Numbered from the stretch's first letter, positions 16,371 to 25,069 are shown. The stretch is DNA of 64,000 nt from an uncultured Clostridia bacterium (GCA_934157035.1 CAKPHG010000002.1:266616-330615); one strand, 5' to 3'. The notes: generated by a model from the letters alone, not told the origin. Numbers and translations are program-made.

Positions 16371-19300
16371 ATGAGTAAAACATTAAAAAGAATAGTTGTA
16401 GTATTAATAACATTAATTAGCATATTGCTAGTAACAACAAAAGTTTTAGCTGATGAATATGATACATATAATACAAAGAATGATTATATAAAATATTTTG
16501 ATAAAACTAGAATGTTACCAGCAAGAAATGTTAGTGGAGCTACTGGATTATTACCACAATATTATAACCAAAATTCACAAAGAACAATATCTTTAAACAA
16601 AAAGAGAACAAATTTAAATACAGATGATTTTTGGGACGGAATAATAAAAGGGGAAACTGTATATTGTGCATTACACCATTCTTATGTTAGATATGGAACT
16701 TTTGATGCAGAAAAGCACTATTTATCAACAAGTGGCGTTAAATTACAAGGAACAACATACCCATCTTATATAAATGAAGAAGATACTGTACAAGCAGATA
16801 TTAATAAAAAGTTAAAAGTTCAAGAAAAAAATTATGAAACAGAAGTTGAAAATGCAAAGGATATATTACAATTAAATAATCCAAATGCAACGATAAAAGT
16901 CGAAATAATTAGTAAAGACATATTTTATAGAAATAAAAATGCAATATTAGATGCTTATGGAATATTTTGCGGAAATACACTAGACACAGTTACAAAGGGA
17001 GAAGCTCAGGTATTAGCAGATAGAAAAGCTGCTGCTGCAACAAAAATGGGAGCAGTAATGAGTGATGTAATAAAAAACATTACAGGAGCAATTACATCAA
17101 AAGAATGGTCTTATGATGTCGATGGAGAAAAGGGACAAGAAGTAGCAATAACAGAAAATATAAAAGGTCCAGAAATAGTTATAATGGAAAGAGAAGCAGG
17201 AAATCACTCAACAAATGGCTATTCTAGATCTAATATAAAAGAAGAGTATAAAACAAGTAAATCTAACGAGGCAGAAACAGTAAAGGCATATATACTAACA
17301 GCATTAGAAAATTCATACAATAGTGAAATAGGAACTAAATATAGTTTAACAGATATTCAAGCAGCTTATTGGCATGCTCTACATGTATATGATGGAGGAA
17401 GAGATGTAGAAAATGCTAAATATTCAGCAAGAGCTCAAGAACTTTACAATAATGCATATAATTATGCCAAATATATACAATCAAATCAAAATGTAGATTA
17501 TACTACTTCTATAGACACAAGCAAAGCTAAAGTTATAGCAAACAGAAATGAAAAAACATATATAGTTGGGCCATTTACATTAAATTATCCAAATTATTAT
17601 CAAGATTCACAAGGAAATAAAAAATATTTTAACGACTTTTCTTATGTAAAAGCTTTAAATATAACTGCAGGTGGAACTACATTAAAATATAATGGAATAG
17701 AAAATAAAAAAGAATTTGATTTAATTTTAGAAGATGGAGGAATATCAGCAAGCGGAATAGGAAAAGTATATCCAAAAAGTGGAGAAAAATTCTTTATAAA
17801 AATAGACGCAAATAAAATTCAAGATGCTTCAAGTATAAAATTAAGTGCAGACTTTGAATATTTAAATAATGCACAAATAGAATACAATAAAATGGATTCA
17901 AAAGCACAAATATATGCTTATTTGGGAATTATAAGTGCAGAAGGAATACAGCAAGCTAGTACAACTCATGTAGATATATCTGCAATTGTACGATATAAAG
18001 TAAGTGCAGTAGAGTCAAAATTTGTACATAAAGATGGCTGTGTAAACTCAAATAATACAAATATTAAATATTGTATGTATTGTAGTGGAAAAGTAGTAGA
18101 AGAAGAAGTTGATTTTATTGAAGATACATATTCTAATAATTATAGTAACTATTATTTACAACCATATATTCAAATGACAGAAGAACCAATAAAAAAAGAT
18201 TTAACAGCACAAAAATTTATTGTTACAAATGAAGGAAAAAGAGATTATAAAACAAAAACATCTACAACTGAAGAAATAGACTTAAGTATGGAACTTGGTG
18301 GAAAAGTATGGGTAGATGAAGAAACTGGAAAAGAAAGTGTTGCAAATGGAATAAAAGATAGTAGTGAAAAATTAGTTCCAAATGTAATAGTTACATTATA
18401 TAAACAAGATGGAACAAGAATTGCAGAAACAAAAACAAATAATAATGGTGAATATAGATTTACAGGTGTAAATGCAATGTATAAATACTATGTAAAATTC
18501 ACATACAATGGACAATACTATGAACCAACATATTATACATCACCATTAGATGGTACAAACGGATGGAACAAAGGAAATTGGCAAAACAACTCAAATGCAA
18601 CAGACAAAATAAATGAAAGAGAAGTATTAAACAAAAAATTTGAGTCAATAGGTTCATATCCAAATAACTATTACCATGGAGAATATGGAACAACATATAC
18701 AAAAGAACAATTATTAAATGCAAAAGTTATAGATGAATTTGGAAACCTAATAATGAAAGAAGATGCACCAGAAGCTAAAGATGCAGAAATAAAAAGCATG
18801 ATAACTTATGTAAAAGAATGTAGAATGGATGCATATACAGGAAACAACACAAAAACAGGTGGATATGCTTACGATACTTATCCAATACCAGATATATTTA
18901 TGATAGATGATGGTGGAAAAATAGTATTTATGAAATTAGATATACTAGATTCTAATTATAAAATAAGTAAAGTAAGACAAGCAGATATAAACATGTTATA
19001 TCCATCAGCATACTACATTAACTTAGGTTTACATCCAAGAGAAGATGCAGACTTAGCTTTAAAGAAAGATATAGACAATGTAACATTAGAAATAAATGGT
19101 CAAACACATAAATATACTTATGATACACTAGAAAACAAAACAAACCAAAATGGAGAAGAAACATGGGATATTAGTGTAAGACTTTCAGACACATACTACA
19201 ACACAGCATATTCAAGAGAATTATATAAAGAAGATTATTTATATAAAGCAAGTAGCTATGGTAATGAAGAAGTACAAAAAGAATATGGAAAAACAAAAAA

Positions 19301-21830
19301 TGACGAATTAAATGTATACATTACATACAAAATAATGGTTCGTAACCAAGCAATAAGCTTAAGAACAAGAGTAGATGAAATAGTAGACTACTATGATCCA
19401 GATTTAGAATATGTAGCAAATCGTTCATATATACAAATAAAAAACGGAACAAACAACATAGGAAAATACCTTGTAGTAGCAGAAGAAAATAGTAACTATG
19501 ATTCTGTAACAAGTATAGACGGATATAAAAAGCTATATGTAAAAGGTTTAGGTCAAAATGCACAAAAAATAAATGATGCAGGAGAAAATGACGGAGAAAA
19601 AATAGCAGATGGATTATACCTAGACGGTGGACAAACAGCGTATGTATATTTAACATTTAAAGTAGCAAAAGACAATAGAGATGGAGAAGAATGGGTACGC
19701 TTAGATGAAGAATATGCAAATGGTGTAGCAATAGGTGTAGGTAAAGAAAACATAGCAGAAATAAATGGTTACTCTACAAAATATGCTGAAGGTACAAAAG
19801 TACCAAACATAGGAGATGTAAGTGGAAAACCAGCAGGTAAAGTAGACAAAGACTCTAACCCAGGTAACTTAAACCCAGTAGATGTACCAAAAGATGGAAC
19901 AATAAACTATGAAAACTTTGAAGATGATACAGATAAAGCACCAAACATTAGAATTATATTAGACCGTGACGAAAACAAAACAAGAGTAATTTCAGGTAGT
20001 GTATTTGAAGACAGTAGAACAAACGAAATAGGAGTAGCTACAGTAGGAAACGGATTTAAAGAAGATAAAGAAACATTAATAAATGGTGTAACTGTACAAT
20101 TAGTAGAGTTAATGGAAAATGGTAAAGAATTTGTATGGAGAGAATTTGGTTCTACAAAAAATGGAACAGAAACTATAGGAACTGGAACTGGTACAGGTAA
20201 TGTAACAGAAGAAACACCTATAATAAATGCTTATAATTTAATACAAAATTACAAATTTAATGAAACTTCACACAAAGGAGAATATGCATTCAAGTCATTT
20301 GCACCAGGTAAATATGTAGTAAGATTTATATATGGAGATACAGTAAAAACTGTAGTACCAAATGTAGAAGGCGGAAACGCAAAATCTTATAATGGACAAG
20401 ATTATAAATCTACAACATACCAAAAAGGTGTAGAACAAAACAAAACATATACATGGAATAGAAATACACAATATGTAAATGGACAAGAAATATTATCTAA
20501 TAAGCCAGAAGACCATTATACAATTTCTACATTTAAACCAGATGCTTCAAACAACGAAACAGCAAACTTTGAAACAAAACAAGCAAATGCATATTTATAT
20601 GACATTACAGCATCAGATTCAAGACAAGACTTATCAGATGCAAAAGATATAGCTTCAAGAAGAGAAGAAGTAATAAATTACTCTAATAAAAATGTAACAA
20701 ACTACATTGCAGAAGTATTAGCATCACACAAAACAGACTATGAAACATTAAATGATAAAAATACATTATTAAAAGACTTAATTCAAAATACAAAAATGAC
20801 AGCGCAAACAGGTGTAATGGTAATTGAACTTGAAAAAGACCAAGAGGGAACAGACGGAAATAACAAACAAAATATATACCAAATTACAAATGTAGACTTA
20901 GGACTAGAAGAAAGACCAAAAGCACAATTAGTAATAGAAAAAGAAGTTTCAAATGTAAAACTTACATTAGCAGATGGATCTATATTATTTGATGCATCAA
21001 AATCTGCAAACAATGTATTATGGAGAGACCACAAAGGTTATGACTTAGGTTACAAGGGTAACTTATTAAATGAAACAAAATTTGGTAGCATAGAAAATAT
21101 TAGAAAGAATAATGCATCAAGCTTTGGTTTAATACAATTAAGTATGGACGAAGAATTAATGCATGGTGCTACTATAAAAGTAGATTATGCTGTAACTGTA
21201 AAAAATGTTGGAGAAGTAGATTATAAAGATAACAAATTCTATTACACAGGAGAAAAATCTGACACAGCTAAAGTAGTAACAACAACAGCAAATAAAGTAA
21301 TAGATTATGTAGCAAATAATTTACAATTCTATGCAAAAGATAATAGTAATTGGAAAGTAATTACTACAAACGATATTAAGAATAATGGCTTAGTAAATGA
21401 TAAACTAGAGGGTAGCATAGAACAATACAACACAATTATAGTAACAGAAGATTTAGCAAAAGATTTAGTACCAGAACTATATAAAGAAAAAGTAGATAAA
21501 AATGCACAAAGCAGTGTAAGTGTACCATTAGTATTAACACAATTAATTACAGCAGAAAATGATGGAGACGACTTAACATATAGAAATATAGCAGAAATAG
21601 TACAAACTTCTAACACAGTAGGTAGAAGAATGGAATACTCTGTAGTAGGTAACCAAGACCCACTAAAAGAGCCACAAGAACTAGATACAAGTAAAGCAGA
21701 AGTTATAAAAATATTACCACCATTTGGAGGTATAGCAATGTATGTACTAATTTCTGTAGTAGCATTAGCAGGAGTTGCAATAATAGTAACAGGTGTAATC
21801 TTTATTAAGAAAAAAGTACTAAGAAAATAA
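16371..21830 (+). CDS. Giant surface adhesin with putative thioester domain and SdrD-B repeats (1819 aa)
   Basis: A surface protein with signal peptide (residues 1-28, ending VLA-D). The N-terminal ~30-400 has a Cys in VYC (C99) and a Gln in IQAAYW (Q330), matching the Cys and Gln contexts of internal-thioester adhesin domains, which bind host amines covalently. Residues ~560-580 hold a C...CMYC cluster. SdrD-B-like domains begin at ~643 (LGGKVWVDE) and ~1203 (ISGSVFEDS), each followed by a long conserved unit (~895-1130 and ~1515-1700). The C-terminus is ILPPFGG (1781-1787), hydrophobic stretch, KKKVLRK: an LPXTG-like signal with Phe replacing Thr. Preceded by GGGAGG, 21 bases after its partner; a terminator closes the pair. 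Confidence 0.87.
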   Translation: MSKTLKRIVVVLITLISILLVTTKVLADEYDTYNTKNDYIKYFDKTRMLPARNVSGATGLLPQYYNQNSQRTISLNKKRTNLNTDDFWDGIIKGETVYCALHHSYVRYGTFDAEKHYLSTSGVKLQGTTYPSYINEEDTVQADINKKLKVQEKNYETEVENAKDILQLNNPNATIKVEIISKDIFYRNKNAILDAYGIFCGNTLDTVTKGEAQVLADRKAAAATKMGAVMSDVIKNITGAITSKEWSYDVDGEKGQEVAITENIKGPEIVIMEREAGNHSTNGYSRSNIKEEYKTSKSNEAETVKAYILTALENSYNSEIGTKYSLTDIQAAYWHALHVYDGGRDVENAKYSARAQELYNNAYNYAKYIQSNQNVDYTTSIDTSKAKVIANRNEKTYIVGPFTLNYPNYYQDSQGNKKYFNDFSYVKALNITAGGTTLKYNGIENKKEFDLILEDGGISASGIGKVYPKSGEKFFIKIDANKIQDASSIKLSADFEYLNNAQIEYNKMDSKAQIYAYLGIISAEGIQQASTTHVDISAIVRYKVSAVESKFVHKDGCVNSNNTNIKYCMYCSGKVVEEEVDFIEDTYSNNYSNYYLQPYIQMTEEPIKKDLTAQKFIVTNEGKRDYKTKTSTTEEIDLSMELGGKVWVDEETGKESVANGIKDSSEKLVPNVIVTLYKQDGTRIAETKTNNNGEYRFTGVNAMYKYYVKFTYNGQYYEPTYYTSPLDGTNGWNKGNWQNNSNATDKINEREVLNKKFESIGSYPNNYYHGEYGTTYTKEQLLNAKVIDEFGNLIMKEDAPEAKDAEIKSMITYVKECRMDAYTGNNTKTGGYAYDTYPIPDIFMIDDGGKIVFMKLDILDSNYKISKVRQADINMLYPSAYYINLGLHPREDADLALKKDIDNVTLEINGQTHKYTYDTLENKTNQNGEETWDISVRLSDTYYNTAYSRELYKEDYLYKASSYGNEEVQKEYGKTKNDELNVYITYKIMVRNQAISLRTRVDEIVDYYDPDLEYVANRSYIQIKNGTNNIGKYLVVAEENSNYDSVTSIDGYKKLYVKGLGQNAQKINDAGENDGEKIADGLYLDGGQTAYVYLTFKVAKDNRDGEEWVRLDEEYANGVAIGVGKENIAEINGYSTKYAEGTKVPNIGDVSGKPAGKVDKDSNPGNLNPVDVPKDGTINYENFEDDTDKAPNIRIILDRDENKTRVISGSVFEDSRTNEIGVATVGNGFKEDKETLINGVTVQLVELMENGKEFVWREFGSTKNGTETIGTGTGTGNVTEETPIINAYNLIQNYKFNETSHKGEYAFKSFAPGKYVVRFIYGDTVKTVVPNVEGGNAKSYNGQDYKSTTYQKGVEQNKTYTWNRNTQYVNGQEILSNKPEDHYTISTFKPDASNNETANFETKQANAYLYDITASDSRQDLSDAKDIASRREEVINYSNKNVTNYIAEVLASHKTDYETLNDKNTLLKDLIQNTKMTAQTGVMVIELEKDQEGTDGNNKQNIYQITNVDLGLEERPKAQLVIEKEVSNVKLTLADGSILFDASKSANNVLWRDHKGYDLGYKGNLLNETKFGSIENIRKNNASSFGLIQLSMDEELMHGATIKVDYAVTVKNVGEVDYKDNKFYYTGEKSDTAKVVTTTANKVIDYVANNLQFYAKDNSNWKVITTNDIKNNGLVNDKLEGSIEQYNTIIVTEDLAKDLVPELYKEKVDKNAQSSVSVPLVLTQLITAENDGDDLTYRNIAEIVQTSNTVGRRMEYSVVGNQDPLKEPQELDTSKAEVIKILPPFGGIAMYVLISVVALAGVAIIVTGVIFIKKKVLRK

Positions 21831-21839
21831 ATAAACATA

Positions 21840-21881
21840 AAATAAAATGGTGAAAATACTTTAATTTTCACCATTTTATTT
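21840..21881 (+). terminator. Terminator of the surface-protein operon
   Basis: A perfect 18-bp stem (AAATAAAATGGTGAAAAT and its complement) with a six-base loop starts nine bases after the stop codon. Confidence 0.9.
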
Positions 21882-21889
21882 GCTTTTTA

Positions 21890-21918
21890 TTGACATTTTT
21901 AGTAAAAAATGGTATAAT
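21890..21918 (+). promoter_or_regulatory. Consensus sigma-A promoter of the lipoprotein gene
   Basis: TTGACA, 17-base spacer, TATAAT: a perfect consensus. Its spacer and -10 region (AGTAAAAAATGGTATAATAA) are identical to those of the promoter at 31892. Confidence 0.9.
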
Positions 21919-21992
21919 AAACTTAGATTTAGGTTAAATACCTATATACTTATAAACATTTTTTCATAGATATCAATAAGGAGGAAAACAAT

Positions 21993-22604
21993 ATGAAAAA
22001 GTATGAAGAAATGAACAACTTAATATTGAAAAGCAACAAAATGCGGAAACTTTTAGTACTTGCAGTGCTTGTTCTTACATTAGCTATGGCTACTGGCTGT
22101 GGCAAGAAAAAGAACAAAACACCTACACCTACCACACCTTCAGCAACTGTAACTAAGGAAGAAACAACTCCTGAAGTTACCAAACCTACTGAATCTACAC
22201 CTGTAGAAACAGTAGAACCTACAGAAACTGTTCCTGAAACAGAAGATGTAGAAAGCATTGATTTATCACAGTATTCTAATGCAGTCGATTGTATTAATGC
22301 ATTGCAATCTTATGATACTTTGATGATAATTGCATGGAATGATAATGGAGGCCAAACTATTTTAAAAAATGGTGACCATTATAATAATTCTATGTTATCA
22401 TCATTTTTCTTTAATAGAACACCTGAAAATGGTAATATTAAAGATGTAACATTAGAAAGTAATGATAACAATGCTAAAATAATGAAAACTAAAAAATCCT
22501 ATGCACTTTCAACAGTAATAGGTGAAGATGTAGAGTACAAGGTAACATTTACTTATAATGATGGTACAGAAGAAACAATTACAGTATATATTACAAGAGA
22601 ATAA
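21993..22604 (+). CDS. Predicted lipoprotein, unknown function
   Basis: A 203-residue exported protein. A long basic n-region precedes the hydrophobic core LLVLAVLVLTLAMATGC, where the final Cys is the lipidation site. The ATG at 21993 is supported by AAGGAGG; a later Met (22041) would give a more typical signal peptide but lacks such a site. Residues ~38-90 form a Thr/Pro/Glu-rich flexible stalk, and residues ~90-203 a small globular domain that I do not recognise. It has its own perfect promoter and sits directly behind the surface-protein pair, so an envelope role is likely. Confidence 0.8.
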   Translation: MKKYEEMNNLILKSNKMRKLLVLAVLVLTLAMATGCGKKKNKTPTPTTPSATVTKEETTPEVTKPTESTPVETVEPTETVPETEDVESIDLSQYSNAVDCINALQSYDTLMIIAWNDNGGQTILKNGDHYNNSMLSSFFFNRTPENGNIKDVTLESNDNNAKIMKTKKSYALSTVIGEDVEYKVTFTYNDGTEETITVYITRE

Positions 22605-22639
22605 TAATATTGTATTGTTATCTTTCTATACAATTGTTA

Positions 22640-22746
22640 TATTGGGGTGTTATACCAAAGCTTTCCGTAGCCCACACTTTTTAGTGAGGGCAAGAAATGT
22701 AGGCAAAAAGGAAAAAGGTAAGTTCAAATGAGCTTACCTTTTTTCT
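22640..22746 (+). ncRNA. Candidate small structured RNA with intrinsic terminator
   Basis: The segment contains a hairpin GCCC-A-CAC / GTG-A-GGGC at about 22669-22691, flanked by CTTTCC and GGAAAAAG that could close an outer helix. It ends with an 11-bp stem AAAAAGGTAAG / CTTACCTTTTT (22712-22743) running into T residues, so a transcript would end there. No open frame explains the terminator, which is ~110 bases after the lipoprotein stop. It could instead be the 3' untranslated region of that gene. It does not match 6S, SRP, tmRNA or RNase P signatures that I know. Confidence 0.4.
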
Positions 22747-22895
22747 TGCTTAATTTTTTTTAAAAAACAATAAAAAATATTAAAAAGAAAACGAAAGATA
22801 TTTAAATTACATAAGAACATTTTTCTATATTTTGCGCATACTATAACATATATAAAAAAATAAATAATAAAACCAAATAAAAAAATTAAAATTCA

Positions 22896-22924
22896 TTGAC
22901 AAAAACTGGAAAATAATATATTAT
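22896..22924 (+). promoter_or_regulatory. Promoter of nuclease copy 1
   Basis: TTGACA, 17 bases, TATTAT. The same arrangement recurs 2174 bases downstream before the second copy. Confidence 0.7.
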
Positions 22925-23113
22925 AATAACAATAAAAGTTTTATCCATAAACTTTAAATTCAAAAAAATTTTTAAATCTTAAAAAATCCCAAAAAATTAA
23001 ACAAAAAATAAAGGTGGTGGTCCAAGGTAAAAAAATAACTAAAATATAAACAAATATGTTATACATACTTGCAGTTTAATAACCTGTATGTTAATATTAG
23101 AAAGGAAGTAGAA

Positions 23114-23320
23114 TTGGATTTATCATTAAAAAATGATATAGTATTTAAAGCTTTCTTTGCAAAAAAAGGAAACGAAAAATACTTAAAAAGCTTCTTAGAG
23201 GCATTATTAAAAGAAAAAATAGACAAAATAGAAATAATGCGGAGAAGTAACATTACTACAAATGAAAAGAACAGAAAAATACGGAAGAATAGATTTAAAA
23301 GCAACAATAAATCAAAATAA
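23114..23320 (+). pseudogene. Rpn family nuclease, N-terminal fragment (copy 1, frameshifted)
   Basis: The N-terminal helix region of a Rpn/PD-(D/E)XK-2 recombination-promoting nuclease (DLSLKNDIVFKAFFAKKG). I place the start at TTG 23114 because AAAGGAAG lies six bases upstream and the family normally begins just before this motif. Homology to the family continues to about 23236; from there the matching sequence (GEVTLLQMKRTEKYGRIDLKA) is in the +1 frame, so this frame reads on as unrelated basic residues until its stop. The full gene would be 23114-24005. Either a mutation or a programmed shift explains this; the identical break in copy 2 is notable. Confidence 0.7.
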
Positions 23321-24005
23321 AGTGGTAGATATAGAAATGCAACTAAGGTCAACTAAAAACTTTGATAAAAGAACGGAATTTTATGGAGCTAAATTAATAA
23401 CAGAACAATTTGGAAAAGGAAACCAATATAAAGAATTTAAACCGGTAATACTAATAAATATATTAAACTATAATCTATTAGAAGTACCAGAATATTATAC
23501 AAAAACAGTAACAGTAGCAGAAAAACATAGAGAATATGAAGTAATAAAAGATATAACATATTACTTTATAGAATTACCAAAATTTAGAGAAAATAGACCA
23601 AGGTTAGCTAACACATTAGAATGTTGGCTAGCACTAATAGATGGAAAGGGGGAACTATTAGAAATGGCAAAGGAAAAAGAAAAAATAATAAAAGAAGCAA
23701 ACGAAGAAGTAGAAGAAATATTATCAGAATCAGCAATAAAAGAATTAAATGATTATATAGAATCAGCAATATTAGACGAAAATAGTAGAATATCCGATGC
23801 CTTAGAAGAGGGAATGGAAAAAGGAATAGAAAAAGGAATAGAAAAAGGAATAGAAAAAGGAAAGAAAGAAGGAATAGAAGAAGGAAAAAGGGAAGGACGA
23901 AAAGAAATAATAATAAAAATGCTAAAAGAAAAAATAGATATAGAAACAATCTCTAAATTAACAGGATTAACAAAAGAAGAAATTAAAAAAATTTCTGCAG
24001 AATAA
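23262..24005 (+). CDS. Rpn family PD-(D/E)XK nuclease/putative transposase, C-terminal frame (copy 1)
   Basis: A 247-residue reading frame holding the nuclease core: YGRIDLKA (metal-binding Asp), then DIEMQLR (Glu-x-Gln), the PD-(D/E)XK-2 signature. The frame is open from 23238, before the ATG at 23262, and homology extends upstream of that ATG, so this is the downstream part of a frameshifted gene rather than a complete one. The ATG has only a distant GGAGAAG. The C-terminus carries a tandem run of EKGI units (about 23815-23865) typical of the family, absent from copy 2. Rpn proteins are linked to recombination and phage defence; activity here depends on whether the shift is bypassed. Confidence 0.8.
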   Translation: MKRTEKYGRIDLKATINQNKVVDIEMQLRSTKNFDKRTEFYGAKLITEQFGKGNQYKEFKPVILINILNYNLLEVPEYYTKTVTVAEKHREYEVIKDITYYFIELPKFRENRPRLANTLECWLALIDGKGELLEMAKEKEKIIKEANEEVEEILSESAIKELNDYIESAILDENSRISDALEEGMEKGIEKGIEKGIEKGKKEGIEEGKREGRKEIIIKMLKEKIDIETISKLTGLTKEEIKKISAE

Positions 24006-24008
24006 ACA

Positions 24009-24052
24009 AAAAACAGAGAAAATTTGAATTATCAAAATTCTCTGCTTTTTAT
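24009..24052. terminator. Bidirectional terminator between nuclease copy 1 and FGE-like gene
   Basis: The stem CAGAGAAAATTTG / CAAAATTCTCTG lies between convergent genes with A- and T-runs on either side. Confidence 0.8.
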
Positions 24053-24062
24053 TTAAGAACAT

Positions 24063-24923
24063 TTACTTAATATAAAGAGATGCTCGAAATCCGGTAGTAA
24101 AATGAGAAGCAAGTGGAGATTCAGGAGTATGGTAAGCAATATGTTTAATATTGCCAGAATCAATACAGCTACCCCCTCGAATAACACGGTATAAGTTACC
24201 ATATTGTTCTTGTGTCCATTCACTTATATTTCCTCCAAAGTCATAAATATTATTTATGCAAGACTCTTCAAAACTTCCGTTTTTAGCAACTCTTTGAATT
24301 GAACATTCTGTGTTACTAAAATTCCCTAAATTAGTTGAATCTACAGTAATTTCATTAAGAGTTAAAGCTTTAGACTTAACAAACCATTCCAGTATAGAGT
24401 CATATTCAGCACCAAAAGGTAAATGGCTTTTTACATAAGGACCTTTTTCCATGTTTTGTGCATACATATAACATGTATAAAAGTTTAAATCGCGCAAAGG
24501 CCAAGATCCTTTTATAGACTGGATAAGTTCTTCTTGAGAATCACTTAATACTTCACCAGAAATAAGAAAACGTGAAATATAGAAACCTCCATATTTTTTA
24601 ACGCTTTTTATTTGTAACTTAAACTCTTCTGTAAGTTCCTCTTTGAAAAAATTTAAATTAGGCTCGCTGGTATAATAAGTAATCCTTCTTCCAAATTTTT
24701 CAGAAAAGGAAATAGTACCTTTACCACTACTATCGAGTGTACCATTACGTAGTAACCAACCCACAGGAACCCACACAAATTGACTTCCATCAAAGTCTCT
24801 TTCGATTACAAAACCATTATACCAAAGGCCTTTTACATAGTGGTAGCCTTTTGGAATAGGTGGATTAGTAAAGTTTTTAAAGTATTTGTCCTTCAATGCA
24901 AATATAAAATTTTTCCGTTTCAT
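24063..24923 (-). CDS. FGE/SUMF1-family (C-type-lectin fold) protein without catalytic cysteines
   Basis: A 286-residue soluble protein with GGAGG before the ATG. The C-terminal part shows the formylglycine-generating-enzyme fold signatures: NIYDFGGNISEWT, RVIRGGS and GFRAS. True FGE enzymes carry a Cys at the GFR(C) position, which here is Ala, so catalysis is unlikely; the fold is widely reused for ligand binding, including in retroelement-diversified proteins. FVWVPVG and RFLISGEV precede it. It has no signal peptide. It lies between two direct copies of a nuclease gene in opposite orientation, which suggests insertion or duplication around it. Specific function unknown. Confidence 0.8.
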   Translation of the reverse strand: MKRKNFIFALKDKYFKNFTNPPIPKGYHYVKGLWYNGFVIERDFDGSQFVWVPVGWLLRNGTLDSSGKGTISFSEKFGRRITYYTSEPNLNFFKEELTEEFKLQIKSVKKYGGFYISRFLISGEVLSDSQEELIQSIKGSWPLRDLNFYTCYMYAQNMEKGPYVKSHLPFGAEYDSILEWFVKSKALTLNEITVDSTNLGNFSNTECSIQRVAKNGSFEESCINNIYDFGGNISEWTQEQYGNLYRVIRGGSCIDSGNIKHIAYHTPESPLASHFTTGFRASLYIK

Positions 24924-25069
24924 ATTTTTTCCTCCATAATTATAAAAGATAATAAATCTTAACGGTTTAAACGTATTTCATATATTATGAAAAGCATAAT
25001 AACATATTATTTAGATTTTTGCAAGTTTCTAATAAGTTAGAAAAAGCTATATAAAAAAATAAAAAATTA

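Larger units (their letters stand above)
22605..23113 (+). other. Intergenic region with candidate structured RNA and Rpn leader
   Basis: About 510 bases. 22608-22638 contains a small hairpin (ATTGTA...TACAAT). 22640-22746 looks like a short RNA ending in a terminator, listed separately. 22747-22890 is plain A/T-rich sequence with nothing I can identify. From 22896 the sequence is the promoter and leader of the nuclease gene, repeated at 25070. The leader contains AAAGGTGGTGGTCC, which could drive a tiny GTG-initiated peptide, but no coding evidence supports it. Confidence 0.5.
22896..24005 (+). repeat. Direct repeat unit A: promoter, leader and Rpn nuclease gene
   Basis: This unit is repeated in the same orientation at 25070-26109. 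The stretch from about 22995 to 23310 is identical base for base in both; outside it differences appear, and inside the coding part these are synonymous up to the Lys/Glu/Gly-rich tail. Confidence 0.85.

Noticed and set aside
22640..22746. 6S, SRP or tmRNA gene
   Set aside because: None of the conserved cores (for example the SRP tetraloop region) is present.
23815..23870. CRISPR-like or regulatory repeat array
   Set aside because: The 12-base units have no spacers and are in frame, coding for EKGI.
24063..24200. FGE-like gene as a diversity-generating retroelement target
   Set aside because: No reverse transcriptase, accessory gene or template repeat is visible in the window, so only the fold supports it.
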